Shown here: piece after piece, positions 1 to 7,846 of the stretch
How positions within the stretch are numbered: the first letter of the stretch is position 1
How the letters are laid out: every line of letters begins with the position of its first letter
DNA from: CAMBDS01 sp964355675
Lineage (GTDB): Bacteria > Electryoneota > AABM5-125-24 > Hatepunaeales > Hatepunaeaceae
DNA: 64,000 nt
NCBI GenBank assembly: GCA_964355675.1
Contig: CAYHEC010000003.1
Location: 1-64,000 of the forward strand
Direction: 5' to 3'
Position numbers and translations under genes: made by a program
The notes under the pieces: model-generated
Seen by the model: only the letters and a program-made list of their open reading frames with translations
The model's database searches: none
What the model was told of the DNA's origin: nothing

Positions 1-89
1 ATGGAGAACACGATCCCTATAAGAAATATTTCAAAGAACTCGAGGACACCCTGCGGCATCGTCAAGAGCGGACTAATAGAGTTCGTTGA
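1..89 (+). CDS. 3' end of an unidentified gene (partial)
   Basis: An open frame entering from the left edge (reading from base 3) gives a charged tail, GEHDPYKKYFKELEDTLRHR, and stops with TGA at 87-89. The composition looks like a real protein C-terminus rather than chance, but 28 residues are too few to assign a family. The stop and the last residues fall inside the left arm of the inverted-repeat element that starts near base 68, so the natural C-terminus may have been changed by that insertion. Function unknown. Confidence 0.35.
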   Translation, partial: GEHDPYKKYFKELEDTLRHRQERTNRVR

Positions 90-252
90 TTTATTCGTTC
101 GAGTAGAGATTTGATCCTCTTGGAGGGGGGGCTTCAGCCCCCCCTAAAGGACAATCAAGCACAAACAAGGGCGGGCTGAAGCCCCCCCTCCAAGAGAATC
201 TTGTCCGAATTGGCGTCCCAAGCGAATAAATCAACGAACTCTAATAGTCCGC
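68..252. repeat. Family A inverted-repeat element (MITE-like), copy A1
   Basis: The outer arms at 68-97 and 223-252 are reverse complements at 29 of 30 positions (GCGGACTAATAGAGTTCGTT and onward). A second GC-rich palindrome is nested inside: arms near 116-144 and 170-197 built on TTGGAGGGGGGGCTTCAGCC. Related copies lie at 18141-18303 and about 40762-40919. There is no coding capacity inside. The right arm reaches the 5' end of the fabG-like gene, and an extended fabG reading frame from TTG 201 would translate it. Confidence 0.8.
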
Positions 253-281
253 CCTCCAAAAACTTAAATACTGGAAAATCT

Positions 282-1025
282 TTGCTACTACAAGACCGTG
301 TCGCCCTCGTCACCGGAGCCGCTCGCGGCATCGGTGCATCCATCGCCCGCAGATTCGCCAAGGAAGGCGCTATCGTCATCGCTTGTGACCTGAAAGAGGA
401 ATGGGCGAATGCTATCGTCGAAGAAATCCGCCAAGCCGGAGGCTGTGCTGAAGCCGCTGGAGCCGACGTCGCCGACAAAGTTCAGGTCGAAGCCTTGATC
501 GACGGCATCGTGAAGCGTCACGACAGGCTTGACATCCTGATCAACAACGCTGGCATCACTAAGGACAACCTCGCGCTAAGAATGTCTGAGGACGAATGGG
601 ACTCGGTGATCCGGGTCAATCTGCGCGGGACGTGGATTCCAAGCCAAGCCGTCATCAAACCGATGCGCAAGCGGCGCTGGGGGCGTATCGTCAACACGAG
701 TTCGGTCGCGTCGCTGGGCAATGCCGGGCAGGCAAATTATTCGACGACCAAGGCGGGGGTGATCGGATTGACGAAGACGCTGGCGCTGGAGCTTGCCAAG
801 TCGGGCATCACGGTCAACTGCGTGGCTCCGGGAGCGATTATGACGGCAATGCTTGAGGCGTTACCTGAGGAGACTCGTGCCAAGTTTATCGAGAAGATTC
901 CGCTGGGCAGGCTGGGCGACCCGGACGACATTGCCAAGGCGCATCTATTCTTCTGTAGCGAGCTTGGGGATTACGTGACCGGGCAGGTGCTGTTCGTCGA
1001 TGGCGGGATCAGCGTGGGGATGTGA
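282..1025 (+). CDS. fabG: 3-oxoacyl-ACP reductase / short-chain dehydrogenase (FabG-like)
   Basis: Classical short-chain dehydrogenase/reductase, most like FabG, which reduces 3-oxoacyl-ACP with NADPH in the fatty-acid elongation cycle in the cytoplasm. Seen: the nucleotide-binding TGAARGIG at residues 11-18, NNAG at 88-91, Asn113, the Ser140/141 region, and the catalytic pair Tyr153-x3-Lys157 (YSTTK), followed by PGAIMTAM. I chose the TTG at 282, preceded by a weak GGAAAA, because it gives 247 residues, the usual FabG length, starting directly at the Rossmann fold. An in-frame TTG at 201 would add 27 low-complexity residues encoded by the family A repeat arm. No acyl carrier or other fab gene is visible nearby, so a different SDR substrate is possible. 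Confidence 0.85.
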   Translation: MLLQDRVALVTGAARGIGASIARRFAKEGAIVIACDLKEEWANAIVEEIRQAGGCAEAAGADVADKVQVEALIDGIVKRHDRLDILINNAGITKDNLALRMSEDEWDSVIRVNLRGTWIPSQAVIKPMRKRRWGRIVNTSSVASLGNAGQANYSTTKAGVIGLTKTLALELAKSGITVNCVAPGAIMTAMLEALPEETRAKFIEKIPLGRLGDPDDIAKAHLFFCSELGDYVTGQVLFVDGGISVGM

Positions 1026-1078
1026 GGAAATGCGGAATGCGAGAAGGGAATTTAAACACGAAGGGACGAAAGTATATC

Positions 1079-1141
1079 GTAGGACAGACTTTTGCCTGTC
1101 TCCGCTCGTATCACAAGGTGACAAACTGAAGTCTGTCGTAA
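1079..1141. repeat. Imperfect palindrome (REPIN-like)
   Basis: Arms AGGACAGACTTTTGCCTGTC (1081-1100) and GACAAACTGAAGTCTGTCGT (1120-1139) can fold on each other through the shared ACAGACTT/AAGTCTGT core. It lies in the 143-bp gap between fabG and the next gene and could also act as a transcription terminator for fabG, though no T-run follows. Confidence 0.5.
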
Positions 1142-1168
1142 CGAATTAGTAATTAAAGGAAAATCATA

Positions 1169-2695
1169 ATGAACGCAAGAATAACTTGCTTGTTGTTAGG
1201 ACTGCTACTGGTCGCGGGAGCGGCACAGGCACAACCGGAAGTCGAATGGGAGAAGGCTTTTGGAGGCCGTGTGTATGATGAATTCACAGATGTCGTCCAA
1301 ACGTCGGACGGGGGCTTTGCAATGGCGGGAACATTCCTATTACCCGGACCCGGCTATAATTCTTTCTGGCTTATTCGAACGAATGCAATCGGCGACAGCC
1401 TTTGGTCGCGTACGTTTGGAAATGAAGATAATGAAGGCTATAACTACTCTTGCAATTCCCTCATCCAGACGGCTGACGGGGGATTCGCCATGGCAGGATC
1501 GACCAGCAATGTCGAAGGGTTTTCCGACGGACATTTCTGGCTCATCCGAACGGATGCGAACGGCGACAGCCTCTGGACGCGCAACTATGGAAGATTTAGT
1601 GAAAAATGTTACTCTCTTGTCCAAACTGCTGATGGAGGTTTCGCCCTGGCAGGATATACAGTTTTAACTGACGTTCACGATCAACGAGCTTTCTGGCTCC
1701 TCCGCACGGATGGAGACGGCGACAGCCTTTGGGCGCACTCCTACAGCAGCAGATTTGGCGCAAATTGTCGCTCACTCGTCCAGACTTCAGATGGAGGCTT
1801 CGCCATGGCGGGAGCCACTTGGTCTTCAGAGAGAGATAGCTCAGACTATTTTCTTGTTCGAACGAACTCGGACGGTGACAGTCTCTGGTCGCGCACATTC
1901 GACAAAGTGACACTTGACGAATGCACCTCCTTGATTCAAACTGCCGATGGCGGCTTCGCTCTGACCGGACCCACTTCCACCCACGGGAATCAAAATGAGG
2001 ATTTCTGGCTTGTTAAAACTGACTCCGATGGAGACAGCCTCTGGTCGCGAAGCTACGGCCATGGAGAAAGGAATTGGTGTTACGCTCTTGTTGAGACTCC
2101 TGATCGAGGTTTCGCAATGGCCGGATTAAATTCATTCCTGGATATCTATTCCGGTTTCTGGGTCATCAGAACTAACGCTGACGGCGACAGCCTCTGGTCA
2201 AGCTATATTAGCGAGCATTTGGGTCTATGCAACTCCATTATCAATACATCCGACGGTGGCTTTGCTCTGGCGGGTTACGAATGTTCAGATAACGATGGTG
2301 ATCATTACGGATACATCATCAAAACCACCCCTGACCCCGTTTCCGTCCGCGAACCCCGTTCAACCTTAAACCCTTTAACCTTCAACCTTTACCCCGCTTA
2401 CCCGAATCCGTTCAATTCAATGGTCACGATTCCGTTCGGGCTCGATAAATCGGCCCCGACGCGGCTGGCAATCTTCGATCCGTTGGGGAGAAGAGTGGCG
2501 GAGTTAACTCCAAACGGCGGGCTCGTAAACGGCCCCTACGCGGGTGGTGGGGCAACGGGGCTCGTAAACGGCCCCTACGCGGCGGGCAGGCAGACTGTGT
2601 TCTGGGATGCGAGCGGATTCCCGGCGGGAAGTTATCTGGTCAGGCTCGAAGCGGGGAACGAACAACTGACGCAAAGGCTGTCGCTGGTGAAGTGA
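1169..2695 (+). CDS. Exported repeat protein with T9SS-type sorting domain
   Basis: A 508-residue exported protein. It has an N-terminal signal peptide (CLLLGLLLVAGAAQAQ) and then about seven repeats of roughly 55 residues, each carrying the pattern VQTxDGGFAxAG followed by FWLIRTxxxGDSLW, a beta-propeller-like arrangement. The C-terminal 90 residues are a Por-type sorting domain: YPNPFNSMVTIPFG, a GRRVAEL segment, FPAGSYLVRLEA and a terminal SLVK. In FCB bacteria such tails direct outer-membrane passage through the type IX system and surface attachment. ATG at 1169 follows AAAGGAAAATCATA, a good ribosome site. The sorting domain is interrupted by two copies of a GLVNGPYA-encoding repeat (about 2518-2585). 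The gene at 5456-6919 has the same architecture. Substrate or partner unknown. Confidence 0.8.
   Translation: MNARITCLLLGLLLVAGAAQAQPEVEWEKAFGGRVYDEFTDVVQTSDGGFAMAGTFLLPGPGYNSFWLIRTNAIGDSLWSRTFGNEDNEGYNYSCNSLIQTADGGFAMAGSTSNVEGFSDGHFWLIRTDANGDSLWTRNYGRFSEKCYSLVQTADGGFALAGYTVLTDVHDQRAFWLLRTDGDGDSLWAHSYSSRFGANCRSLVQTSDGGFAMAGATWSSERDSSDYFLVRTNSDGDSLWSRTFDKVTLDECTSLIQTADGGFALTGPTSTHGNQNEDFWLVKTDSDGDSLWSRSYGHGERNWCYALVETPDRGFAMAGLNSFLDIYSGFWVIRTNADGDSLWSSYISEHLGLCNSIINTSDGGFALAGYECSDNDGDHYGYIIKTTPDPVSVREPRSTLNPLTFNLYPAYPNPFNSMVTIPFGLDKSAPTRLAIFDPLGRRVAELTPNGGLVNGPYAGGGATGLVNGPYAAGRQTVFWDASGFPAGSYLVRLEAGNEQLTQRLSLVK
2518..2585. repeat. Duplicated palindromic word inside the sorting domain
   Basis: The word GGGCTCGTAAACGGCCCC appears twice about 43 bp apart, adding GGLVNGPYAGGGATGLVNGPYA to the protein. 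Its ends (GGGGC/GCCCC) can pair, so it resembles the other hairpin words of this genome; a related GGGCTCGTTTCCAAGCC lies upstream of moaA near 46740. Confidence 0.55.
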
Positions 2696-2700
2696 AAAAC

Positions 2701-2791
2701 TGCCACAGGGTGAGACACCCTGCGGCAGTCCAAAGTACGGCCGATTTAAATCGGCCGTACTGAATGACAGGTCGGGACGCCCTGTCCTACT
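2701..2791. terminator. Three consecutive hairpins between convergent genes
   Basis: Hairpins at 2701-2727 (CAGGGTGAGACACCCTG core), 2734-2761 (a long perfect palindrome on GGCCGATTTAAATCGGCC) and about 2766-2786 (ACAGGTCGGGACGCCCTGT). They separate the sorting-domain gene from mazG on the opposite strand and may terminate both transcripts. No T-run is obvious. The first and third words recur in other gaps, so these are repeats as much as terminators; the last ends at the mazG stop codon. Confidence 0.5.
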
Positions 2792-3647
2792 GAAGCTTTG
2801 CCTCATCCCAAAATTTGTCCATCTTTTCCAGCGACGCCTCGCCGAGAGACAAGCCTTCTTCTGCGAGGCGTTGCTCAATATACTTGAACCGCTTGATGAA
2901 CTTCTCCACCGTCCCGATCAGCGCAATTTCGGGATCGACATGAACATATCGCGCCACATTCACGATAGCAAAGAGTAAGTCGCCGAGTTCGTCCTCAATG
3001 GTCGATGGCGGTTGCATTTTCGCACTTTCGTACTTTCGCACTTTCGCACTTTCCACCGCTTCCTTCAACTCAGCCAATTCCTCATCGACCTTCATCATTG
3101 CCCCTTCCACGTCGGGCCATTGGAACCCGACTTTGGCGGCTTTGCTCTGAACCTTGGCGGCTCGAATCAACGCCGGCATCGCGCGCGGAACCTTGTCGAG
3201 CTCGAGCGTGTGAGCACCTTCGCCTTTCTTCGCTGAGTTCCATGAGGCTAACGCTTCGGTCTCATTATCCGCTTTGTTGTCACCAAAGACATGCGGATGG
3301 CGACGGACAAGCTTCTCCGATAGCTCCCTTGCGCTCTGCCCGAGATCGAAATCTCCAGTTTCCTGAGCAATCTGGGCGTGGAAGATCACCTGCAACAGGA
3401 GATCGCCGAGCTCCTCGCGCATTGCTGGCAAATCGCGTTCCTTGACAGCATGAACGTATTCGTAGGATTCTTCCAGCAGGTTCGGCAGGAGGGACTCGAA
3501 GGTCTGCGCGCGATCCCACGGACAACCATCCGGCATACGGAGGCGCGCCATGATCTTGATGAGCGTACCGAGGTGTTCAAGTTCACCGGCAGGGAGGTCA
3601 ATTCCGCGAACGGCTTCTTCGGGGGTTGGGGGAGCGTATTGGGACAT
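2787..3647 (-). CDS. mazG: Nucleoside triphosphate pyrophosphohydrolase MazG
   Basis: All-alpha NTP pyrophosphohydrolase that hydrolyses (d)NTPs, including damaged ones, to monophosphates. Two tandem MazG domains are visible. The first has GCPWDRAQTFESLLPNLLEE, EELGDLLLQVIFHAQIA and a HPHVFGD segment; the second has EELAELKEA and DELGDLLFAIVNVARYVHVD, with the paired acidic metal ligands. Its 286 residues match bacterial MazG. The linker before the second EDELGD motif (SAKVRKYESAK) is encoded by an octanucleotide tandem repeat. The start ATG at 3647 is the first in frame. It stands alone between convergent and same-strand neighbours, separated from the lipoprotein gene by 168 bp of hairpin-bearing DNA. 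Confidence 0.93.
   Translation of the reverse strand: MSQYAPPTPEEAVRGIDLPAGELEHLGTLIKIMARLRMPDGCPWDRAQTFESLLPNLLEESYEYVHAVKERDLPAMREELGDLLLQVIFHAQIAQETGDFDLGQSARELSEKLVRRHPHVFGDNKADNETEALASWNSAKKGEGAHTLELDKVPRAMPALIRAAKVQSKAAKVGFQWPDVEGAMMKVDEELAELKEAVESAKVRKYESAKMQPPSTIEDELGDLLFAIVNVARYVHVDPEIALIGTVEKFIKRFKYIEQRLAEEGLSLGEASLEKMDKFWDEAKLQ
3021..3052. repeat. Octanucleotide tandem repeat inside mazG
   Basis: Four units of CGCACTTT (the second is CGTACTTT) at 3021-3028, 3029-3036, 3037-3044 and 3045-3052, embedded in the mazG linker. The unit is 8 bp, so gain or loss of a single unit would shift the reading frame, whereas three units are neutral. Confidence 0.85.
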
Positions 3648-3815
3648 AAGAAATTTAGAACTTGGAATTTAGAATTTATTGTTGCGGTCGCTCTACGAGC
3701 TTCGTTGGGTGCGAATAGTCCGATCAGTATTTACTGACTCCCGCCCAGCAAAGCTGTGCGGTTACCCTCTTGCTTCAATTGTCGCAGGGTGAGGACGCCC
3801 TTGGACAAAAACCGC
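3648..3815. other. Gap with palindromic words, no gene
   Basis: 168 bp upstream of mazG. It holds an A/T-rich part, a hairpin CCGCCCAGCAAAGCTGTGCGG at about 3740-3761 (the same word occurs near 45612) and a half copy of the CGCAGGGTGAGGAC word at about 3783. I see no open frame worth calling. Confidence 0.6.
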
Positions 3816-5306
3816 TCATTTCTCAAACAACCTCTGCCAGGTGATCTGTTCACTGTTCACTTCGACCTCGATGGCGTTCCCAGCATCGTCCTTGCCAATG
3901 AGACAGATCTGAACCGCAATTGATTTCATGCCATACTCATGCGCGGCTTTCAAGTCGTTGATGAGTGATGCAACCGGCTCGTTGTAGGGGAGTGTGATGT
4001 TGCGGGTTGAGTAGTGTGAGATAAAGATCGAATTGTTAAGCGGGTATGTACCGCTTCGCCAGTCATTCGTTGGTTCGGCTGAAAAATAATCCGGCATGAA
4101 CCAGCAATCGACACGAACGGCGTATTTATCGAAAGTGACGTCGCGGCCATTGTGTTCGGTGAGGCTCATCGATACATCGAGCTTCCTCACTCGCCGATAG
4201 AAGAGACTTACCCGCCGACCAGCCACATCAGAAATGAAGATCGAGCCGGAGGTAACTCGCGCTTTCTTGGATTGCGTCGAGAAAACCTCAGTGCGAGTTA
4301 ACGAATTGATGGCTTGATCGATAGCGGCTTTCATCGTCGGCGTGGAGTTATGGCGGATGCCGCCGATCCGAGTCAGTAAATCTGTCATGTCGAGCGATGC
4401 TGAAATCTTGTTGTCAGCTTGTTGAGACTGCATCTGGAAAACGTCGCAACGTGCAGACCCGTCCGCATCGGTAATAGCTGATTCTTTGATGTTCCCCCAG
4501 CCTTGCGTCAATCCGAAGCGGAGCTTCAAGTCTTCGGCAGGCTTGCCGTTGCAGAGTACTTCGAAGACCATGTAGTGGCGAACTGGGCGAACCTCGCTGT
4601 AAATCTCAAGGACATTCACCCGAAGCGAACGAATAGCGGCGATCATGCGGTCGTTGAGCGATTCGAGTGTGCTATTGCGGTTATAGAAAAGCGTCGCGGC
4701 GGTCTGCATGGCAGTAGCAAGCTCACCGAAGGCGTCCATTGGTTTGACGGAGCCATTTGCGGTAAGAATGTCATCGGCGCGTTTGATATTGGCTTCGATT
4801 TGCGCCTGACGAGACTCGTTTTCGGCGTGGGTTTGGGCACGGAGGGTATCGACGAACGAGCCGGAGATTTCGGCGCTGACGTAGTAGCGGTAGAAATCGT
4901 TGAAAGTCTTCTTACCGGTCTGGGCGCGGCAGTGTTCCCAGTAGCTGTTGGTGACACGACGGCCTATATCGCGCAGGAATGAGGCCGAGAGGGCGTCAAG
5001 CTGGAAGTTACTGCGTTCCACGTATCCACTTTCATCCTCAGATTTAATGATCTCGCCGGTCGCGACGAGTTCGACGCCGATCTCCTGGGAGATTTTGCGC
5101 ATAAGGTCTTCGAGGGCGGCACGGTTGGCGGCTTCCATAGTCGGCGCTTCGCCGATGCCGAGGAACGTGCCGCCTCCGTAGCGCGACACCCAATGCGGCT
5201 CGGCCATCTGCGATTTCTCGACGACGGAGATGACGTACATCTCGCGGCGGGGGGCGCAGGCGGCGAGGAAGAGGAGGAAAAGGAATTTTAGTTTGGTGTG
5301 GCGCAT
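3816..5306 (-). CDS. LPP20-family outer-membrane lipoprotein
   Basis: A 496-residue predicted lipoprotein: a short signal peptide with lipobox LAAC at residues 14-17, then a conserved N-terminal part (HWVSRYGGGTFLGIGEAPTM, followed by AANRAALEDLMRKISQEIGV) that matches the LPP20-type domain, where small and aromatic residues precede an alpha/beta fold. The rest has mixed helical and beta-rich stretches and no catalytic motif that I recognise. Members are usually surface or periplasmic proteins of unknown biochemical role. It is preceded by a 149-bp gap with a pair of hairpins, and its own promoter should lie there. No operon partner is evident. Confidence 0.65.
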   Translation of the reverse strand: MRHTKLKFLFLLFLAACAPRREMYVISVVEKSQMAEPHWVSRYGGGTFLGIGEAPTMEAANRAALEDLMRKISQEIGVELVATGEIIKSEDESGYVERSNFQLDALSASFLRDIGRRVTNSYWEHCRAQTGKKTFNDFYRYYVSAEISGSFVDTLRAQTHAENESRQAQIEANIKRADDILTANGSVKPMDAFGELATAMQTAATLFYNRNSTLESLNDRMIAAIRSLRVNVLEIYSEVRPVRHYMVFEVLCNGKPAEDLKLRFGLTQGWGNIKESAITDADGSARCDVFQMQSQQADNKISASLDMTDLLTRIGGIRHNSTPTMKAAIDQAINSLTRTEVFSTQSKKARVTSGSIFISDVAGRRVSLFYRRVRKLDVSMSLTEHNGRDVTFDKYAVRVDCWFMPDYFSAEPTNDWRSGTYPLNNSIFISHYSTRNITLPYNEPVASLINDLKAAHEYGMKSIAVQICLIGKDDAGNAIEVEVNSEQITWQRLFEK

Positions 5307-5351
5307 GATTCTATTTCTATATCATAGATAGCGTCAAAAATTTCGTTAGGG

Positions 5352-5418
5352 TGTGTCGTCACACGTCCCGTGTGACGACACAATTGGCTGTGCTGTCGTA
5401 CGAGACGTGCGACAGCAC
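5352..5418. repeat. Head-to-head REP pair (REPIN)
   Basis: Two adjacent perfect hairpins: about 5352-5382 (core GTCACACGTCCCGTGTGAC) and 5390-5418 (core GTCGTACGAGACGTGCGAC), linked by CAATTGGC. Both are variants of the word found on each side of the RAYT gene at 7116-7601. Confidence 0.8.
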
Positions 5419-5455
5419 AAGATGTCGGCAAATGCTCTATGCTACTCCCTTTCAA

Positions 5456-6919
5456 TCACTTCAAAAGAACCACGCTTCGCGTCGCTGATAAATGTCTTGC
5501 CTCTAATCTAAGAAAATAGAGACCTGCCGGGCAATCGCTGGCATCCCATTTGATTGAGTGTGAGCCCCTTGACTGAAAACCGAGAGCAATTGTTTCAACG
5601 TGAGCGCCTGTAATGTCGAACAGGCGTATGGTCATCAGCTCGGCGACGGGCGTTTGATAGTATATGGAAAGGTTAGAATTGAAGGGGTTGGGTGCGAGGC
5701 TGACAATCGATAGCTTTTGAGGCTGAAGTAAATTGATCGGTCTTTTTACTGTGTTGGGATCGGCTTCGGTTTTAACGAGACAAAAATCGCCTCTTTGACT
5801 CTCGAATGAATAAGTTTTGCCAGCAAGTAAAAGGGATGCGTCTCCCAGTTGAATCAGATCATAGCAATCATCGAATTGAGAGCCCCCATATGTTTGGCTC
5901 CAAAGAATCTCCCCTTCATCATCAAGCCTTGAAATCCACATACCACCACCCGGATTGCCTTCGGAAGAAGATATGAAACCAGCAGTGAAAAACCCGCCTC
6001 CAATAGCAGGTATGGCTGAATGAAGTTCTTCGTTAGAATCATCCCCCATCTCTTTCGTCCACAGAGAATCGCCATTTTCATCGACTTTTATCAGGTATCC
6101 ATTCTTAGCAGAACCTTCAGGCCAGTAATATCCAGCCAATAGATAGCCGTGATCTGTGGTTTGAACGATCGAAGCACAATCAGACCTTATTCCATTTGGA
6201 AAACTATGAAACCATTCTAATTCGCGATTGGCGGAAATTTTAGCGGCAAACAATTGGTGATCGATATAGCCACCAGTGACAATGGCTCCATTCTCTGACA
6301 AAATACTGGTTTGTGCAGAAAAAAATCCGCCTGGATTAAAGGTGTAGGAAGTTAAACTGTCTCCATCATTATCAATAAATAACAACCAGAGAGATTGCGT
6401 GTACGGCTGGTTCGGATTGGGGATTAGATAGCCAATCAGACAGTACTCATTTTCAGATATTTTTAGAATCGAAGAGCAATCGTCATACCCTTGTCTTCCA
6501 TACGCTCGATCCCAAACAATGTCCCCATCTACACTCAACCGCAGCGCTCTGGCATCCGATCCGCCATTGCCTGACTCTTCAGTGTAGCCTGCGAGTATGA
6601 AATCTCCGTCTCTCGCCTGAACGGCATTCTCACAAACTTTGTCGCGACCGACCGGATCTTCATATCGCCATTCTTCCTGCCCCGAATCATCGACCTTGAC
6701 CGCCAGCCAGCGGCGTGTGTCATGCGAATTATCGTAGGCGTATCCAACAAGTAGGTAGCCCCCATCGCCTGCCTGAATGATCGTTTTGCAGACATCTTCC
6801 GTCGGCGTCCCGTAAAGTTTTGTCCAAATTGTATCTGGTTGCGACCAAACGATACCGGGCAGGAAAGCGCAACAAAAACCAAGAGTGTAAACTATTATTG
6901 GTTTCATTGATAATCCCAA
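5456..6919 (-). CDS. Exported repeat protein with T9SS-type sorting domain
   Basis: A 487-residue exported protein with a signal peptide (YTLGFCCAFLPGIVWSQ), six or seven repeats of about 55 residues (TIIQAGDGGYLLVGY followed by WLAVKVDDSGQEEW and similar), and a C-terminal sorting domain (LAPNPFNSNLSIYYQTP, FDITGAHVETIALG, DCPAGLYFLRLEA, ending VVLLK). The architecture matches the 1169-2695 protein, from which it differs enough not to be a recent duplicate. Likely a beta-propeller displayed on the cell surface; ligand unknown. The start follows MGLS; Met5 is an alternative start. The array of 40-bp repeats begins just upstream of its 5' end, so its promoter must lie within or very near the array. 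Confidence 0.78.
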   Translation of the reverse strand: MGLSMKPIIVYTLGFCCAFLPGIVWSQPDTIWTKLYGTPTEDVCKTIIQAGDGGYLLVGYAYDNSHDTRRWLAVKVDDSGQEEWRYEDPVGRDKVCENAVQARDGDFILAGYTEESGNGGSDARALRLSVDGDIVWDRAYGRQGYDDCSSILKISENEYCLIGYLIPNPNQPYTQSLWLLFIDNDGDSLTSYTFNPGGFFSAQTSILSENGAIVTGGYIDHQLFAAKISANRELEWFHSFPNGIRSDCASIVQTTDHGYLLAGYYWPEGSAKNGYLIKVDENGDSLWTKEMGDDSNEELHSAIPAIGGGFFTAGFISSSEGNPGGGMWISRLDDEGEILWSQTYGGSQFDDCYDLIQLGDASLLLAGKTYSFESQRGDFCLVKTEADPNTVKRPINLLQPQKLSIVSLAPNPFNSNLSIYYQTPVAELMTIRLFDITGAHVETIALGFQSRGSHSIKWDASDCPAGLYFLRLEARHLSATRSVVLLK

Positions 6920-6937
6920 GTTTAAGTCGGCTACAGT

Positions 6938-7123
6938 CGCACGGGACGTGCGACTGCACTACTCGTCGGTGTGGCATCACACATCTCGTGCGACTGCACT
7001 ACTCGTTGGCGTGGCATCACACATCTCGTGCGACTGCACTACTCGTTGGCGTGGCATCACACATCTCGTGCGACTGCACTACTCGTTGTGGCGTCACACG
7101 TCTCGTGTGACGCCGCTACTCCA
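6938..7123. repeat. 40-bp tandem array of REP halves next to RAYT
   Basis: After an initial hairpin (GTCGCACGGGACGTGCGAC, about 6936-6954), a 40-bp unit beginning CGTGCGACTGCACTACTCGT repeats at 6947, 6987, 7027 and 7067; the last unit is 37 bp and is followed by a partial one. Units two to four are nearly identical. Each unit joins the 3' half of one palindrome to the 5' half of the next, so the array looks like a collapsed run of REPINs. It extends over the RAYT stop codon at 7116-7118. Confidence 0.9.
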
Positions 7124-7601
7124 TCCAATTCCAAGACTTACAGAGCTTATCATTTGGCTCGTCTTGAAGCCAGAATCTTGCACTTGACCACTTCCAATCC
7201 ATTGCTTGATCAGCGAGGCCTGCTTTAACAGGATTGTTGTGGATATATTCAAGCTTGACAATGAATTGCCTCTCGGAAGTAATTACAAAATCATCAAATC
7301 GCCGCATCCAAATAGATGGCACAGATGGGAACAGATCACGAGAAACCGTAGATTTAAATGCTTGCATAAACCTTGATAATTGGTTGCCTCCCGATTTGCT
7401 TCCAACCATAAGATGAACGTGAGAAGGCATAATCACATAACCCATAATTGCGTCGGTATAACCCGGAATAAACCTAAACATGATTTCTTCAATTTGATCT
7501 CGAATTGCCGGATTCTCGAATAGAGGCATCCAATCGATAAGCGTCGTGGTCACGAAGAATAGACTGGGAGTTGTAACGATTGATCTTCCTCTTAAACCCA
7601 T
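7116..7601 (-). CDS. REP-associated tyrosine transposase (RAYT, Y1/HUH family)
   Basis: A 161-residue single-domain Y1 transposase of the IS200-like superfamily. Seen: the metal-binding HUH motif MPSHVHLMV with His61 and His63, a probable catalytic tyrosine Tyr119 in KLEYIHNNPVKAGL, and the downstream WKWSSA motif; this trio is typical of RAYTs. Family members nick single-stranded REP or REPIN palindromes and are thought to drive their spread while being chromosomally resident single-copy genes. The gene is bracketed by palindromes of the CGCACGAGACGTGCG class: a tandem array covers its stop codon and a second array lies just upstream (7634-7842). There are no left or right ends of a complete IS200/IS605 element and no tnpB/IscB. 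The start ATG at 7601 is supported by a GAG-rich leader. Confidence 0.93.
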   Translation of the reverse strand: MGLRGRSIVTTPSLFFVTTTLIDWMPLFENPAIRDQIEEIMFRFIPGYTDAIMGYVIMPSHVHLMVGSKSGGNQLSRFMQAFKSTVSRDLFPSVPSIWMRRFDDFVITSERQFIVKLEYIHNNPVKAGLADQAMDWKWSSARFWLQDEPNDKLCKSWNWME

Positions 7602-7633
7602 TTAAACTCCTGAGTTAGATGTCGATACCACTG

Positions 7634-7845
7634 CAGTCAATCGTCGCACGAGACGTGCGACGGCACTACTCCTTGATGTGGCGTCACATGTCTCGTGTGA
7701 TGCAAAATACTGCCGCAGTCAATCGTCGCACGAGACGTGCGACGGCACTACTCCTTGATGTGGCGTCACAAATCTCGTGTGACGCAAAATACCACACGCA
7801 ATCAATGCCGATCATCAGTCACACGAGACGTGTGACTGCACCCCC
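7634..7845. repeat. REPIN array upstream of RAYT
   Basis: An 82-bp unit occurs twice (starting at CAGTCAATCG, 7634 and 7716). It holds a head-to-head pair: hairpin GTCGCACGAGACGTGCGAC, about 18 bp of linker, then hairpin GCGTCACAnnTCTCGTGTGACGC. A fifth hairpin, AGTCACACGAGACGTGTGACT, follows at about 7819-7839, ending at the gyrB stop codon. Pairing of inverted REPs across a short linker is the REPIN configuration. Confidence 0.9.
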
Positions 7846-7846
7846 C

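Noticed and set aside
6947..7103. CRISPR-like regular repeats (40-bp period)
   Set aside because: The whole unit repeats with no unique spacers and contains the REP palindrome; no cas genes are near.
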